64,000 nucleotides of DNA, from positions 744,001 to 808,000 of the forward strand of contig NZ_BLJO01000003.1 of the NCBI RefSeq assembly GCF_009932555.1, written 5' to 3'. The DNA comes from Steroidobacter agaridevorans. Lineage in GTDB: Bacteria > Pseudomonadota > Gammaproteobacteria > Steroidobacterales > Steroidobacteraceae. Positions 1 to 11,285 of this stretch are shown here, piece by piece. How positions within the stretch are numbered: the first letter of the stretch is position 1; the number at the start of each line of letters is the position of its first letter. Position numbers and translations under genes: made by a program. The notes below the pieces were generated by a model. The model was given only the letters and a program-made list of their open reading frames with translations. It did no database searches and was not told the DNA's origin.

Positions 1-605
1 TCGCCGTGTTGCCAGGCAGCCGGCAAGGCGAGGTGTCGCGGCTCAGTCCGGACTTCACGCAGACCATGGCGTGGCTGGTTCGTGAGCGGCCGCAATTGCG
101 CTTCATCGCGGCGCTGGCCAGCGAGCCGGCGCGAAGAATCTTCGAGGAGGCGCTGGAGCGCGCCACTATCGGCACTCCGGCGCTGCTCGATCGGGTCACG
201 CTGATCAACGGTCATGCGCAGACCGTGATGGCGGCCAGCGACGTCGTGCTGCTCGCTTCAGGCACTGCGACCCTGGAAGCGACCCTGGTGAAGCGCCCGA
301 TGGTGGTCGCCTATCGTTTAGGGATGCTGACAAGTTTCCTGCTCAAGCATTTGAAACTCTTCAAGGCGCCGTTCTTCTCGCAGCCCAACCTGCTGGCCGG
401 CCGGGAGCTGGTGCCGGAGTTCTTCAACGCCGAGGTTCGCGCCGACGTGCTCGGTCCCGCGGTGCTTCAGCAATTGGACCGTGCCGATCGCGATGAGCTC
501 GTGCAAAACTTCGCTACCATTCACGAGACCCTCCGGCGCGACGCCAGTGCGCGTGCGGCGGACGCGATCGTGGACTTGTTGGTGAAGCGTAGGTTGTCGG
601 TGTAG
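1..605 (+). CDS. lpxB: Lipid-A-disaccharide synthase, C-terminal part (5' end outside window)
   Basis: LpxB joins UDP-2,3-diacylglucosamine to lipid X to make the lipid A disaccharide at the inner face of the cytoplasmic membrane. The reading frame is open from the left edge (first full codon at base 3) and gives about 200 residues, roughly the C-terminal half of a 380-residue enzyme. It opens with the LPGSR motif typical of LpxB and continues through the GT-B C-terminal lobe (VLLASGTATLEATL, then PMVVAYR and PNLLAGRELVPEF). The gene ends nine bases before the longer possible start of rnhB, the usual lpxB-rnhB-dnaE order. The start is not visible. Confidence 0.96.
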   Translation, partial: AVLPGSRQGEVSRLSPDFTQTMAWLVRERPQLRFIAALASEPARRIFEEALERATIGTPALLDRVTLINGHAQTVMAASDVVLLASGTATLEATLVKRPMVVAYRLGMLTSFLLKHLKLFKAPFFSQPNLLAGRELVPEFFNAEVRADVLGPAVLQQLDRADRDELVQNFATIHETLRRDASARAADAIVDLLVKRRLSV

Positions 606-650
606 AAACAGGCGATGGCAGCATCTCAGCGGGCAGCATCTCAACGGACG

Positions 651-1310
651 ATGGCCTTGCCGTTGCAGGCGCCCGGGCTGGTCGCGGGCGTCGATGAGGC
701 GGGTCGCGGACCGCTTGCGGGACCGGTGGTCGCCGCGGCGGTGATCCTCGATCCGCGCCGTCGTATTCGCGGCATCAAGGATTCCAAGCAGCTCGAGGCC
801 GAGGAGCGCGAAGAGCTCGCGATCAAGATTCGTGGCGCGGCGCTGTCGTGGTCGGTGGCCTGGGCCGACGTGGAAGAGATCGACTGCCACAACATTCTGC
901 AGGCAACGCACCTGGCCATGCGCCGTGCGCTCATCGGTTTGCACATTCATCCGGGACACGTGCAGGTCGACGGCAACCTGTGTCCGTCGTTCATCGGGCT
1001 GCCGATGAAGTGCAGCTACGAAGCCATCGTCGATGGCGACGCGCTCAAGACCTGCATCGGCGCGGCCTCGATTCTCGCCAAGGTGGCGCGCGATCGCATG
1101 ATGGTCGAGCTGGATGCGCTCTATCCCGAATACGGATTTGCCGCTCACAAGGGCTACAGCACGCCGCAGCACTACAAGGCGCTGAAGCGCCACGGCCCGA
1201 CGCCGATTCATCGGCGCAGCTTCGAGCCGGTGCGGCTCGCCGGTGAGCGTCGCTTGACGCTGGCCGATATGGGCGAGATGGCGCCCGAAGCTGCCGTGGT
1301 CGAGCTCTAG
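651..1310 (+). CDS. rnhB: Ribonuclease HII
   Basis: RNase HII cleaves the RNA strand of RNA-DNA hybrids and starts removal of misincorporated ribonucleotides. From ATG 651 the protein is 219 residues. The catalytic DEAGRG motif is at residues 15-20, close to its position in E. coli RnhB, and [12 protein letters not shown] and the [10 protein letters not shown] segment follow. An in-frame ATG at 615 would add 12 residues ([12 protein letters not shown]). These come from a 15-base sequence present twice in tandem, and neither start has a good Shine-Dalgarno, so 651 was chosen by family length. The gene lies between lpxB and dnaE. Confidence 0.95.
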   Translation: MALPLQAPGLVAGVDEAGRGPLAGPVVAAAVILDPRRRIRGIKDSKQLEAEEREELAIKIRGAALSWSVAWADVEEIDCHNILQATHLAMRRALIGLHIHPGHVQVDGNLCPSFIGLPMKCSYEAIVDGDALKTCIGAASILAKVARDRMMVELDALYPEYGFAAHKGYSTPQHYKALKRHGPTPIHRRSFEPVRLAGERRLTLADMGEMAPEAAVVEL

Positions 1311-1350
1311 TATGAAACAGCGACTCGGGCATCCTGCCACTCGCGCTGTG

Positions 1351-1405
1351 GCGCAGGGAGGAAAAGGCGCGACTTTTCCTCCTGCGCTCGCCGCCTGTGG
1401 CGGCG
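1351..1405 (+). terminator. Two adjacent hairpins between rnhB and dnaE
   Basis: Two inverted repeats stand side by side in the 170-base gap. The first pairs 1351-1366 with 1373-1387 (about 15 bp, one bulged G, 6-base loop). The second pairs 1389-1395 with 1399-1405 (7 bp perfect, 3-base loop). No U-tract follows either, so a standard intrinsic terminator is unlikely. An attenuator, a processing site or a weak terminator upstream of dnaE are alternatives. The structures also argue that the in-frame codons upstream of 1481 are not coding. Confidence 0.45.
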
Positions 1406-1480
1406 GGCACATCCCTGTGCCTAGGGTGGGCACGCGATGAGCTTCATGGTTCGGGACCGGCCGTGGCCGATGGACAGCTA

Positions 1481-5020
<3,540 letters not shown>

Positions 5021-5114
5021 GCGAAATGTTTGGCGGCTGAGAAGCAGTCGGAGATGATGCGCGACCCAAGCGCATATCTTTGACAAACCTCCGAGCGTCG
5101 ATCCGTCCACCGCC

Positions 5115-6275
5115 GTGGCCCCACAGCGTCTTTTCGTCCTCATCGCCGGCAACTTCTTCGTCGCCACCAGCTTTCTGAGCGTCGGCGGTCTGCTCAGCGA
5201 TATTTCGAGCTCGCTGCAGATTCCCATCGAGCAGGCCGGGCTGCTGATCGCGGCCTTCGGTATCGCGGCTGCCGTTTGCGCACCGACTCTGGCCACGCTC
5301 GGCTCTCGCATCGATCGACGTAAGCTGCTCACCGGTTCGATGGCGATCTGCGCCCTCGCGAATCTGCTGGCTGCGCTCAGCCAAAGCTACGAGCATTTGA
5401 TGCTGGCTCGCGTGCTCGCGGCGGTGACTTCCGCTGTGTACACGCCGCAGGTCGCTGCGACGTTGAGCATGCTCACGCCGGAGAAGGAGCGCGCCCCGGT
5501 GCTGGCGAAACTGATGGTCGGGTGGTCGGTGGGCTCGGTGCTGGGCAATCCGATTTCGGTGTTGATCGCAGCCGTGTCGTCGTGGCGCATGTCGTTTGCA
5601 TTCATTGGCGTTGCGAGTGCCGTCATCGCGCTCTTTATCTGGCGCTCGGTGCCGCCGAACGTGATGGTGCCGCCGCTCAACTGGGTGCGCTGGTTCCAGG
5701 TGCTGCGCTCGCCAGCCCTGCGCTGGCTGACTGCCGCTACGGCGCTCACCAACGTGGGCGGCGCCGTGATGATGAGCTACATCGCACCTATCGTTAAAGC
5801 CGTGCAAGGGATCGCAGGTGCGGCGTTGGCGCTGCTGTTGTTTACCGCCGGTGCGGGCGCGTTGCTCGGCAATCTGCTGAGCGTTCGGATGGTGCGTCGG
5901 TTCGGCGCTACGCTCGTTGCGTACCGCTGCAATATCACTTCGGCGACCATGCTGTTGCTGTGGCCGCTGTTCTCTTTCTGGGCCGCGACGATCTATGTCG
6001 CCCAGTTTCTATGGAGCCTCGGCAGCTCGGGTTTTCCAGCGGTGCAACAGGCGCGCCTCGTTGCCGTCGCTCCGATGCTCGCCGCTGCTACGATTGCACT
6101 CAATTCATCGGTGACTTACCTGGGCATGGCAGTCGGCGCGAGCATCGGTGCAACGGCGTGGCCTCTGGTGCCGCCACGATTCATGTCGTGGGTGGGATTC
6201 GTGTTCGTTGTGGCGGCGCTGGCGTGCTCGGTCCTGGGTGATCGGGCGGCGAAGAGAGAAACAATAGCGATCTGA
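5115..6275 (+). CDS. MFS transporter, DHA1/AraJ-like
   Basis: A 386-residue integral membrane protein with about 12 hydrophobic segments. It carries the MFS motif A-like loop after TM2 (TLGSRIDRRKLL) and the LARVLAAVTSAVYTPQ segment usual in DHA1 drug or arabinose-type exporters. It probably exports a small molecule by proton antiport. The substrate cannot be read from sequence. The start is GTG 5115 with no clear Shine-Dalgarno. It opens the accessory block between dnaE and accA and is followed after 19 bases by a small membrane protein. Confidence 0.85.
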   Translation: MAPQRLFVLIAGNFFVATSFLSVGGLLSDISSSLQIPIEQAGLLIAAFGIAAAVCAPTLATLGSRIDRRKLLTGSMAICALANLLAALSQSYEHLMLARVLAAVTSAVYTPQVAATLSMLTPEKERAPVLAKLMVGWSVGSVLGNPISVLIAAVSSWRMSFAFIGVASAVIALFIWRSVPPNVMVPPLNWVRWFQVLRSPALRWLTAATALTNVGGAVMMSYIAPIVKAVQGIAGAALALLLFTAGAGALLGNLLSVRMVRRFGATLVAYRCNITSATMLLLWPLFSFWAATIYVAQFLWSLGSSGFPAVQQARLVAVAPMLAAATIALNSSVTYLGMAVGASIGATAWPLVPPRFMSWVGFVFVVAALACSVLGDRAAKRETIAI

Positions 6276-6294
6276 TCGATGCGTGTCGTGATTC

Positions 6295-6732
6295 ATGCAC
6301 TTCGATAGCGAAACCCTGGTCGCTCTGGCCATTCTCTTGGTCCCCACGGCGGTGTTGGCACATCGTTATCGCGTGGAGTGGGGCGCGAGCTTTGGAGTGG
6401 GCTCCGATCTATGGCGGGGCCCGACGATCGTTGCGGCATTGCTGTTGGTAGGCCTGGTAGCCGCGACGGTTTATTTCGGCGCCGATGGGTTCAGGGAAGC
6501 GATGAATGGCGGGCGATTACGGCGAGCGCTGCGATTCCTGCCCTTCTTTGGGTTACCGGGTATTGGCCTCGCGGTCGTCCTCTTCCCTGGGCCCGCTTCT
6601 GAGCTCACCGGTCGATACAAAGCGCTGGTCGAGGACGGCGGCACGCGCCGGTACGCGTGGCTCGGGTGGGGATTGTTTGCTCTTTGGTCGTTCCTGCTGT
6701 TTCTCCGCTGGTTCGCGCGAACCTATCGTTGA
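6295..6732 (+). CDS. Hypothetical four-helix membrane protein
   Basis: A 145-residue protein with four predicted membrane helices (about residues 7-22, 42-60, 81-99 and 120-137), a short loop between the first two, and a charged cytoplasmic-type loop rich in Arg (GGRLRRALRF) before the third. I recognise no family. It follows the MFS gene by 19 bases on the same strand and may be cotranscribed with it. The gene ends before a strong hairpin shared with convergent yceI. Confidence 0.6.
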   Translation: MHFDSETLVALAILLVPTAVLAHRYRVEWGASFGVGSDLWRGPTIVAALLLVGLVAATVYFGADGFREAMNGGRLRRALRFLPFFGLPGIGLAVVLFPGPASELTGRYKALVEDGGTRRYAWLGWGLFALWSFLLFLRWFARTYR

Positions 6733-6784
6733 CGGAGTCGGTCGCTTTTGAGTTGCGCGGACCGACGCTGACTCGTGCGTTGAA

Positions 6785-6815
6785 TCGAGCGGACGCAGCT
6801 CGCGCGTCCGCTCGA
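6785..6815. terminator. Bidirectional terminator-like hairpin
   Basis: A perfect 12-bp inverted repeat (6785-6796 with 6804-6815, 7-base loop) lies in the 93-base gap between two convergent genes that end at 6732 (+) and 6826 (-). Neither side has a long T-run, but position and stem strength fit a shared terminator. Confidence 0.55.
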
Positions 6816-6825
6816 ACAGCAAACC

Positions 6826-7413
6826 TCAGTCGGCCTTCACGGCCTCGACCTGAATCTGCAGCTCGACTTCCTGTTTAAAGCCGTAGCCCTTGCCGTAGTC
6901 CACGCCGAACTCTTCGCGGTCGATCTTGCCGCTGGCATCGGCGCCGCAGGTTTCTTTCTTGTTCATCGGGTTCGGCTTGCACAGGAAGCTGTTGATCTTC
7001 AGCTTCACTGGCTTGGTCACGCCGTGCAGGGTGAGGCTGCCGTCGATTTCGGTGGGGGCGCCGTTCTTGAAGTTCACCAGCTTGCCGGTGTAGGTCGCGT
7101 TCGGGAACTGTTCGACGTTGAAGATCTCCGCCGACTTGGCGTGGGTGTTCATCTTCTCGTGACCGAAGTCGATCGCCGACATGTCCATCTTCACGTCGAC
7201 CGTGCCGGTCTGCGCTTCCTTGTCGAGCGTCACAGTGCCGGAGCTGCTGTTGATCTTGCCGCGCCAGTTGGACAAGCCGCCCATGTGGTCGGCGGTGAAG
7301 CTCGGGTAGGTGTGGTTCGGATCGATGTTGTACTTGACCGGGGCGGCGCTCACGGCGCCTGCAGTCAGCGCGGCGGCTGCGACTGCCAGGGCGAGCAGGG
7401 ACGATGATTTCAT
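6826..7413 (-). CDS. YceI family periplasmic protein
   Basis: A 195-residue protein with a Sec signal peptide (MKSSSLLALAVAAAALTAGAVSA, cleavage near residue 23) and a YceI lipocalin-like domain (YNIDPNHTYPSF, GLSNWRGKIN, LTLHGVTKPVKL). Members bind isoprenoid or other amphiphilic molecules. A Cys pair occurs in the loop FLCKPNPMNKKETCGAD, common in this subfamily. ATG 7413 has GGAG about 6 bases upstream; the in-frame ATG at 7425 would place that GGAG inside the gene, so 7413 was chosen. The ligand is unknown. Confidence 0.9.
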   Translation of the reverse strand: MKSSSLLALAVAAAALTAGAVSAAPVKYNIDPNHTYPSFTADHMGGLSNWRGKINSSSGTVTLDKEAQTGTVDVKMDMSAIDFGHEKMNTHAKSAEIFNVEQFPNATYTGKLVNFKNGAPTEIDGSLTLHGVTKPVKLKINSFLCKPNPMNKKETCGADASGKIDREEFGVDYGKGYGFKQEVELQIQVEAVKAD

Positions 7414-7473
7414 GCAGATCTCCATTGAAGCTGCCGATCGGGCAGCGGTTGAATCGAATGAGTGTGCAGGCCG

Positions 7474-7851
7474 TCAGCCGCCGGCGCGCTTGGCTTTGAA
7501 GCCCCGCTGCGTCAGCTCCTGGACCAGTTTGTCGCGGTGGTCGCCCTGGATTTCGATGCGGCCGTTGTCGACCGCGCCGCCCGAGCCGCATTTTTTCTTC
7601 AGCTCGGTGGCCAGCGCCGCGAGCTGATCGGGCGGCAGGCCGAGGCCGGTGATCACAGTGACGCCTTTGCCTTTGCGGCCGGCAGTCTCACGACTGACGC
7701 GGACGACGCCATCGCTGGCGGTCTTGCCGGGCGTGCCCTTTTTACAGACGCATTCGCGCACCGGGCGCAGACAGTTGGGGCAGCGCTCGCCGATGCCGGT
7801 GGAATAGACGATGCCGCCGCCATCCGACGGCGCCTTGCGCGTCGAAGTCAT
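7474..7851 (-). CDS. yciH: SUI1/eIF1-family translation factor, YciH-like
   Basis: A 125-residue protein with an N-terminal Cys motif (CPNCLRPVRECVCK) and a SUI1/eIF1 domain (VRVSRETAGRKGKGVTVITG, LKKKCGSGG, IEIQGDHRDKL, ending in an RGF sequence). Bacterial YciH resembles eIF1, and E. coli YciH influences fidelity of translation initiation in vitro. The frame is open well upstream, but homology begins near MTSTRK, so ATG 7851 is used. It sits upstream of yceI on the same strand, 60 bases apart. Confidence 0.88.
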   Translation of the reverse strand: MTSTRKAPSDGGGIVYSTGIGERCPNCLRPVRECVCKKGTPGKTASDGVVRVSRETAGRKGKGVTVITGLGLPPDQLAALATELKKKCGSGGAVDNGRIEIQGDHRDKLVQELTQRGFKAKRAGG

Positions 7852-7977
7852 GGGGCGAAACAGGGCACAGTTTTCATGGCGCGAAAGTGTTGCGGCTTTC
7901 GCGAGCGGGTGCAACTGCGAGCTGGCCGGCCTGGGATGTAAGATCCGCGCATAAGTCTTATGCCACGGAGGAATGAA

Positions 7978-8376
7978 ATGGCGCTCGGGAGACGAGAATT
8001 TACCGTGGCCATGATGGCAACCGTCGGCGGCTGCACGCTGCCGACGACAGGCGACAATGCGCGGACAGGAGCAGGACACATGTTCGGTTTGATCGGCAAG
8101 ATGACGGCAACGCCTGGCAAGCGCGAGGAATTGATCGGCTTGCTGCTCGAAGGCACCGAGGGCATGCCCGGATGCCTGAGCTACATCGTGGCTCGCGACG
8201 TGAAAGACGAAAACGCGATCTGGATCACCGAAGTCTGGGACCACAAGGACAGCCATGCGGCTTCGCTGAAACTGCCGGCGGTGCAGGCGACCATCGCCAA
8301 AGCCCGTCCGATGATCGCGGGCTTCAGCGATGGCGTGACCGTCGAGCCGGTCGGCGGTGTCGGTTTGCCGAAATGA
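7978..8376 (+). CDS. Antibiotic biosynthesis monooxygenase (ABM) domain protein, probable Tat lipoprotein
   Basis: A 132-residue protein starting at ATG 7978 with a strong GGAGG 6 bases upstream. The N-terminus has twin arginines (GRREF, residues 4-8), a short hydrophobic stretch and a lipobox-like VGGC (Cys19), suggesting Tat export with lipidation. The rest is an ABM ferredoxin-like fold (FGLIGKMTATPGKREEL, CLSYIVARD, WITEVWDHKDSHAAS), as in YgiN-type quinol monooxygenases. The enzyme activity is inferred from the family. It diverges from yciH and converges with the amidohydrolase. Confidence 0.82.
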   Translation: MALGRREFTVAMMATVGGCTLPTTGDNARTGAGHMFGLIGKMTATPGKREELIGLLLEGTEGMPGCLSYIVARDVKDENAIWITEVWDHKDSHAASLKLPAVQATIAKARPMIAGFSDGVTVEPVGGVGLPK

Positions 8377-8388
8377 ACTGAAGGTCGG

Positions 8389-9999
8389 TTACGGCTGAGC
8401 GAGCTGGGTGACGCCGCGCTTCTGTTTTTCCGCGGCGACCATGTCGCGCACGTCTTTCAACAGGCCTCTGGCGTCGTACACGATGCCGTCCTTGATCGTG
8501 TACTTCACACCGCCGACGCGATGAGTGCGGCCGTCATCGCCCAGGCGGACGTGACCGGTGCCATACATCACTTTGAAGTTCGCCACCGGATTCTCATCGA
8601 GCACGGCGAGGTCGGCGAGCTTGCCCGGCTCGACCGAGCCGATGCGATCCGCCGCGCCGAGAGCCTGAGCGCCGTTGAGCGTCGCCGAGCGGAGCACTTC
8701 CAATGGATGGAAGCCGGCTTCACGCAGCAGCTCCAGTTCCTGGATCGTGCCGAAGCCATACAGCTGATAGATGAAGCCCGAGTCCGATCCGACCGTGACC
8801 CGGCCGCCGCGGTTCTTGTAATCGTTCACGAACGCCATCCACGGGCGATAGTTATCGCGCCAGGCGACCTCGTCCTCGCTGCCCCAGTCGAAGAAGAAGC
8901 TGCCGTGGTTGTCGCGATTCGGCGTGTAGAAGTCCCACAGCTGCGGCAGGGTGTAGTCCTCGTGCCAGTCGGCGCGACGAGCGCGCATCAAGTCGCGTGA
9001 CGCCAGGTAAATCGTGAAGGTCGGATCGATCGTGAAGTCGAGCGCCAGCAGCTCCTTGATCACGGCCTCGTATTTTTCGCTGCCGGGCTCGGCGGCCTGA
9101 CGCCACAACCGCCCAGCCTGGGCGAACCGGTCCTGTTCGTTAAAATAATTGTAGTCCGGTGGATAATTCTGCACGGTTCGGTCATCGAAGAGCGCTTCTG
9201 GCAGGCCATACCAATGTTCCATCGAGGTAAGGCCCCAGCGCGCGGTGGTCAGCACGTTCACCCGGCTCACATCCATCTGCGCGTGATGGCAGGCGCTGCG
9301 CATGCCTTGTTTCTTCAGCTCGTCGAAGATCGCTTGCAGCACCTCCGGCCGATAGCCGAAACATTTCATGCCGACCGCGCCCTTGGCCTTGATGTCGCGC
9401 ACCCACTTCCGTCCTTCCTCCGGCGTGGTCAGAGGCTTCTCTGGAGTGAGGAATGCATAGGGGAAGATGCGTGGCGCAGTGATCTCGTTACGTTCGCTAC
9501 GGCGCGTCTCACTGGCGCACCATTCGATGCCGTTGCCGCAGCCGGGGTCGCGGATGGTCGTGATGCCATGGCCCATCCAGAGTTTGTATACATACTCCGA
9601 CGGTACGCCTTGTTCCTTGCCGCCGATGTGACCGTGCATGTCGACGAGGCCGGGCAGTACATAGTGATTGCGCAGATCGATCTCGCGGCCGCCGGCTTTG
9701 AGCTTGGGCCGGTTCGGCGGTTCCTTGCTGCCGCCCGGCGAGCCGACCGGAAACACGTCGACGATGCGATTGCCTTCGATGACGATATCGGTCGGGCCGA
9801 ACGCGGGCGTGCCGGTGCCATTGATGACAATCGCGCTGCGCAGGATGAGCTGCGAGTAGGGGCCGTCACCCTCGGTGCGGGCCGGCGCGGGCGGCACGGC
9901 GAATTCACTCTCGGCCGCGAGGCTCGCGGCGGTTTGCAGGCACAGGCCGAAGGCAATCGTTGCCCAGGCGAGCGTGCGGGACATCGCTTGGAATCGCAT
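8389..9999 (-). CDS. Secreted metal-dependent amidohydrolase
   Basis: A 536-residue protein with a signal peptide (residues 1-29) and an amidohydrolase TIM barrel. The HxH metal motif VDMHGHIG (H122, H124) follows NHYVLPGL. Further candidate ligands are in CHHAQMD, SMEHW and VGSDSGF, and the C-terminal SVEPGKLADLAVLDENP returns to the composite beta domain. The family hydrolyses amide or ester bonds, including imidazolonepropionase- and prolidase-like members. The substrate is unknown. ATG 9999 has a GGGAGAA Shine-Dalgarno; the upstream ATGs do not. It is last in a minus-strand cassette after a serine hydrolase and a transporter. Confidence 0.88.
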   Translation of the reverse strand: MRFQAMSRTLAWATIAFGLCLQTAASLAAESEFAVPPAPARTEGDGPYSQLILRSAIVINGTGTPAFGPTDIVIEGNRIVDVFPVGSPGGSKEPPNRPKLKAGGREIDLRNHYVLPGLVDMHGHIGGKEQGVPSEYVYKLWMGHGITTIRDPGCGNGIEWCASETRRSERNEITAPRIFPYAFLTPEKPLTTPEEGRKWVRDIKAKGAVGMKCFGYRPEVLQAIFDELKKQGMRSACHHAQMDVSRVNVLTTARWGLTSMEHWYGLPEALFDDRTVQNYPPDYNYFNEQDRFAQAGRLWRQAAEPGSEKYEAVIKELLALDFTIDPTFTIYLASRDLMRARRADWHEDYTLPQLWDFYTPNRDNHGSFFFDWGSEDEVAWRDNYRPWMAFVNDYKNRGGRVTVGSDSGFIYQLYGFGTIQELELLREAGFHPLEVLRSATLNGAQALGAADRIGSVEPGKLADLAVLDENPVANFKVMYGTGHVRLGDDGRTHRVGGVKYTIKDGIVYDARGLLKDVRDMVAAEKQKRGVTQLAQP

Positions 10000-10051
10000 G
10001 CGTCGTTCTTCTCCCTGTCGCGAAGGGCGCATCATGCCGCAACGAGCGGGC

Positions 10052-11272
10052 TCATGTGAACGCCGAATAGACCAGCGTGCGCAGTTCGCGACGCAGGTTA
10101 TAGGTCGTCGACGGGATCAACTGGGTCATGAAGATCACGATCAGCTGTTCGCGCGGATCGATCCAGAAGTACGTGCTCGCCATGCCGCCCCAGGAAAAAT
10201 CGCCCTGGCTGCCGGGAACGAGCGTGCGCGCCGGATGGGTCGTGACCGCGAAGCCGAGCCCGAAGCCCACGCCCGAATAGCCCGCCTCGCTGAACAGCGA
10301 GACCGACATGTCCGGGAGCTCCTTGCCGCCGGGCAAATGGTTGGCGGTCATGAGCTCGACGGTTTTCGGGCTGAGCAGGCGAAAGCCGTCGAGGGCGCCG
10401 CCGTTCAAGAGCATGCGACAGAAGCGCAGATAATCGGCGGCCGTCGATACGAGCCCGCCGCCACCGGAGATGAATGCGGGCGGCCGCAGGTAACCGCTGG
10501 TCGCCGGATCGTCCTGCAATCGCAACCGACCGCTCTTATCGAGCATGTAGCAGGCCGCGAGCCGCGATGCTTTCTCTGCCGGCACGTAGAAGTCCGTGTC
10601 CACCATGCCGAGCGGCGCGAAGATTCGTTGGCGCAGGAAATCGTCGAACGGCACGCCCGAGATCTTGCCGACCAGATAGCCGAGCACGTCGGTGGAAACG
10701 GAGTAATTCCAAACATCGCCGGGCGAAGCTTCCAGCGGCAGTTTTGCGAGACCGTCGATCATCGCCTCGAGGGTGCCGGCGCCGGCGGGATCGCCGAAGC
10801 CGAACTTGCGATACGCGGCATCGACATTGGTCCGCTGCTGCAGACCGTAGGTCAGGCCCGAGGTGTGGCGAAGCAGGTCGATGATGCGCATCGGCGCGTT
10901 GGTCGGTCGCGTGCGGAAGGTTTCCAGAAAGCCTGCTTCGTACACACCGAGATTGCGCCACTGAGGAATGTAACGATGCACCGGGTCGTCGAGGGCGATC
11001 AGCCCGTCCTCGACCAGCATCATCAGCGCGACGCTGGTGATGGGCTTGGTCATGGAATAAATGCGGAACAGGGTGTCTTGCTGCAGCGGCCGCGCGCGCT
11101 CCAGATCCATCTGTCCCTGCACGCTGAAATGAGCTGTCTGGCCGCGGCGCTCGATGAGTGTGAGCGCGCAGGGCAGGCGTCCCATTTCTACGTAGCGCTG
11201 CTGAATGTATCGGTCGAGATACTGCAACCGGCTGCTCGCGAGACCGACGGCTTCGGGGGATTCCGGCGACAT
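10052..11272 (-). CDS. Serine hydrolase, beta-lactamase class C/EstB-like
   Basis: A 406-residue protein with the SxxK active-site motif (S73-M-T-K76 in FRIYSMTKPITS) and a Tyr-Ser motif (VWNYSVSTDVLGY) where class C beta-lactamases have YxN. The C-terminal GDFSWGGMAST region stands near the usual KTG position. No signal peptide is visible, so a cytoplasmic esterase (EstB type) is more likely than a beta-lactamase. ATG 11272 was chosen over 11278 because the AAGGA sequence is 6 bases upstream of it. It lies 13 bases after the MFS gene and 52 bases before the amidohydrolase. Confidence 0.85.
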   Translation of the reverse strand: MSPESPEAVGLASSRLQYLDRYIQQRYVEMGRLPCALTLIERRGQTAHFSVQGQMDLERARPLQQDTLFRIYSMTKPITSVALMMLVEDGLIALDDPVHRYIPQWRNLGVYEAGFLETFRTRPTNAPMRIIDLLRHTSGLTYGLQQRTNVDAAYRKFGFGDPAGAGTLEAMIDGLAKLPLEASPGDVWNYSVSTDVLGYLVGKISGVPFDDFLRQRIFAPLGMVDTDFYVPAEKASRLAACYMLDKSGRLRLQDDPATSGYLRPPAFISGGGGLVSTAADYLRFCRMLLNGGALDGFRLLSPKTVELMTANHLPGGKELPDMSVSLFSEAGYSGVGFGLGFAVTTHPARTLVPGSQGDFSWGGMASTYFWIDPREQLIVIFMTQLIPSTTYNLRRELRTLVYSAFT

Positions 11273-11285
11273 GCCCATTCCTTTG

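Noticed and set aside
5080-5085. Perfect TTGACA upstream of the MFS gene
   Set aside because: No -10-like hexamer at a suitable distance; probably chance.
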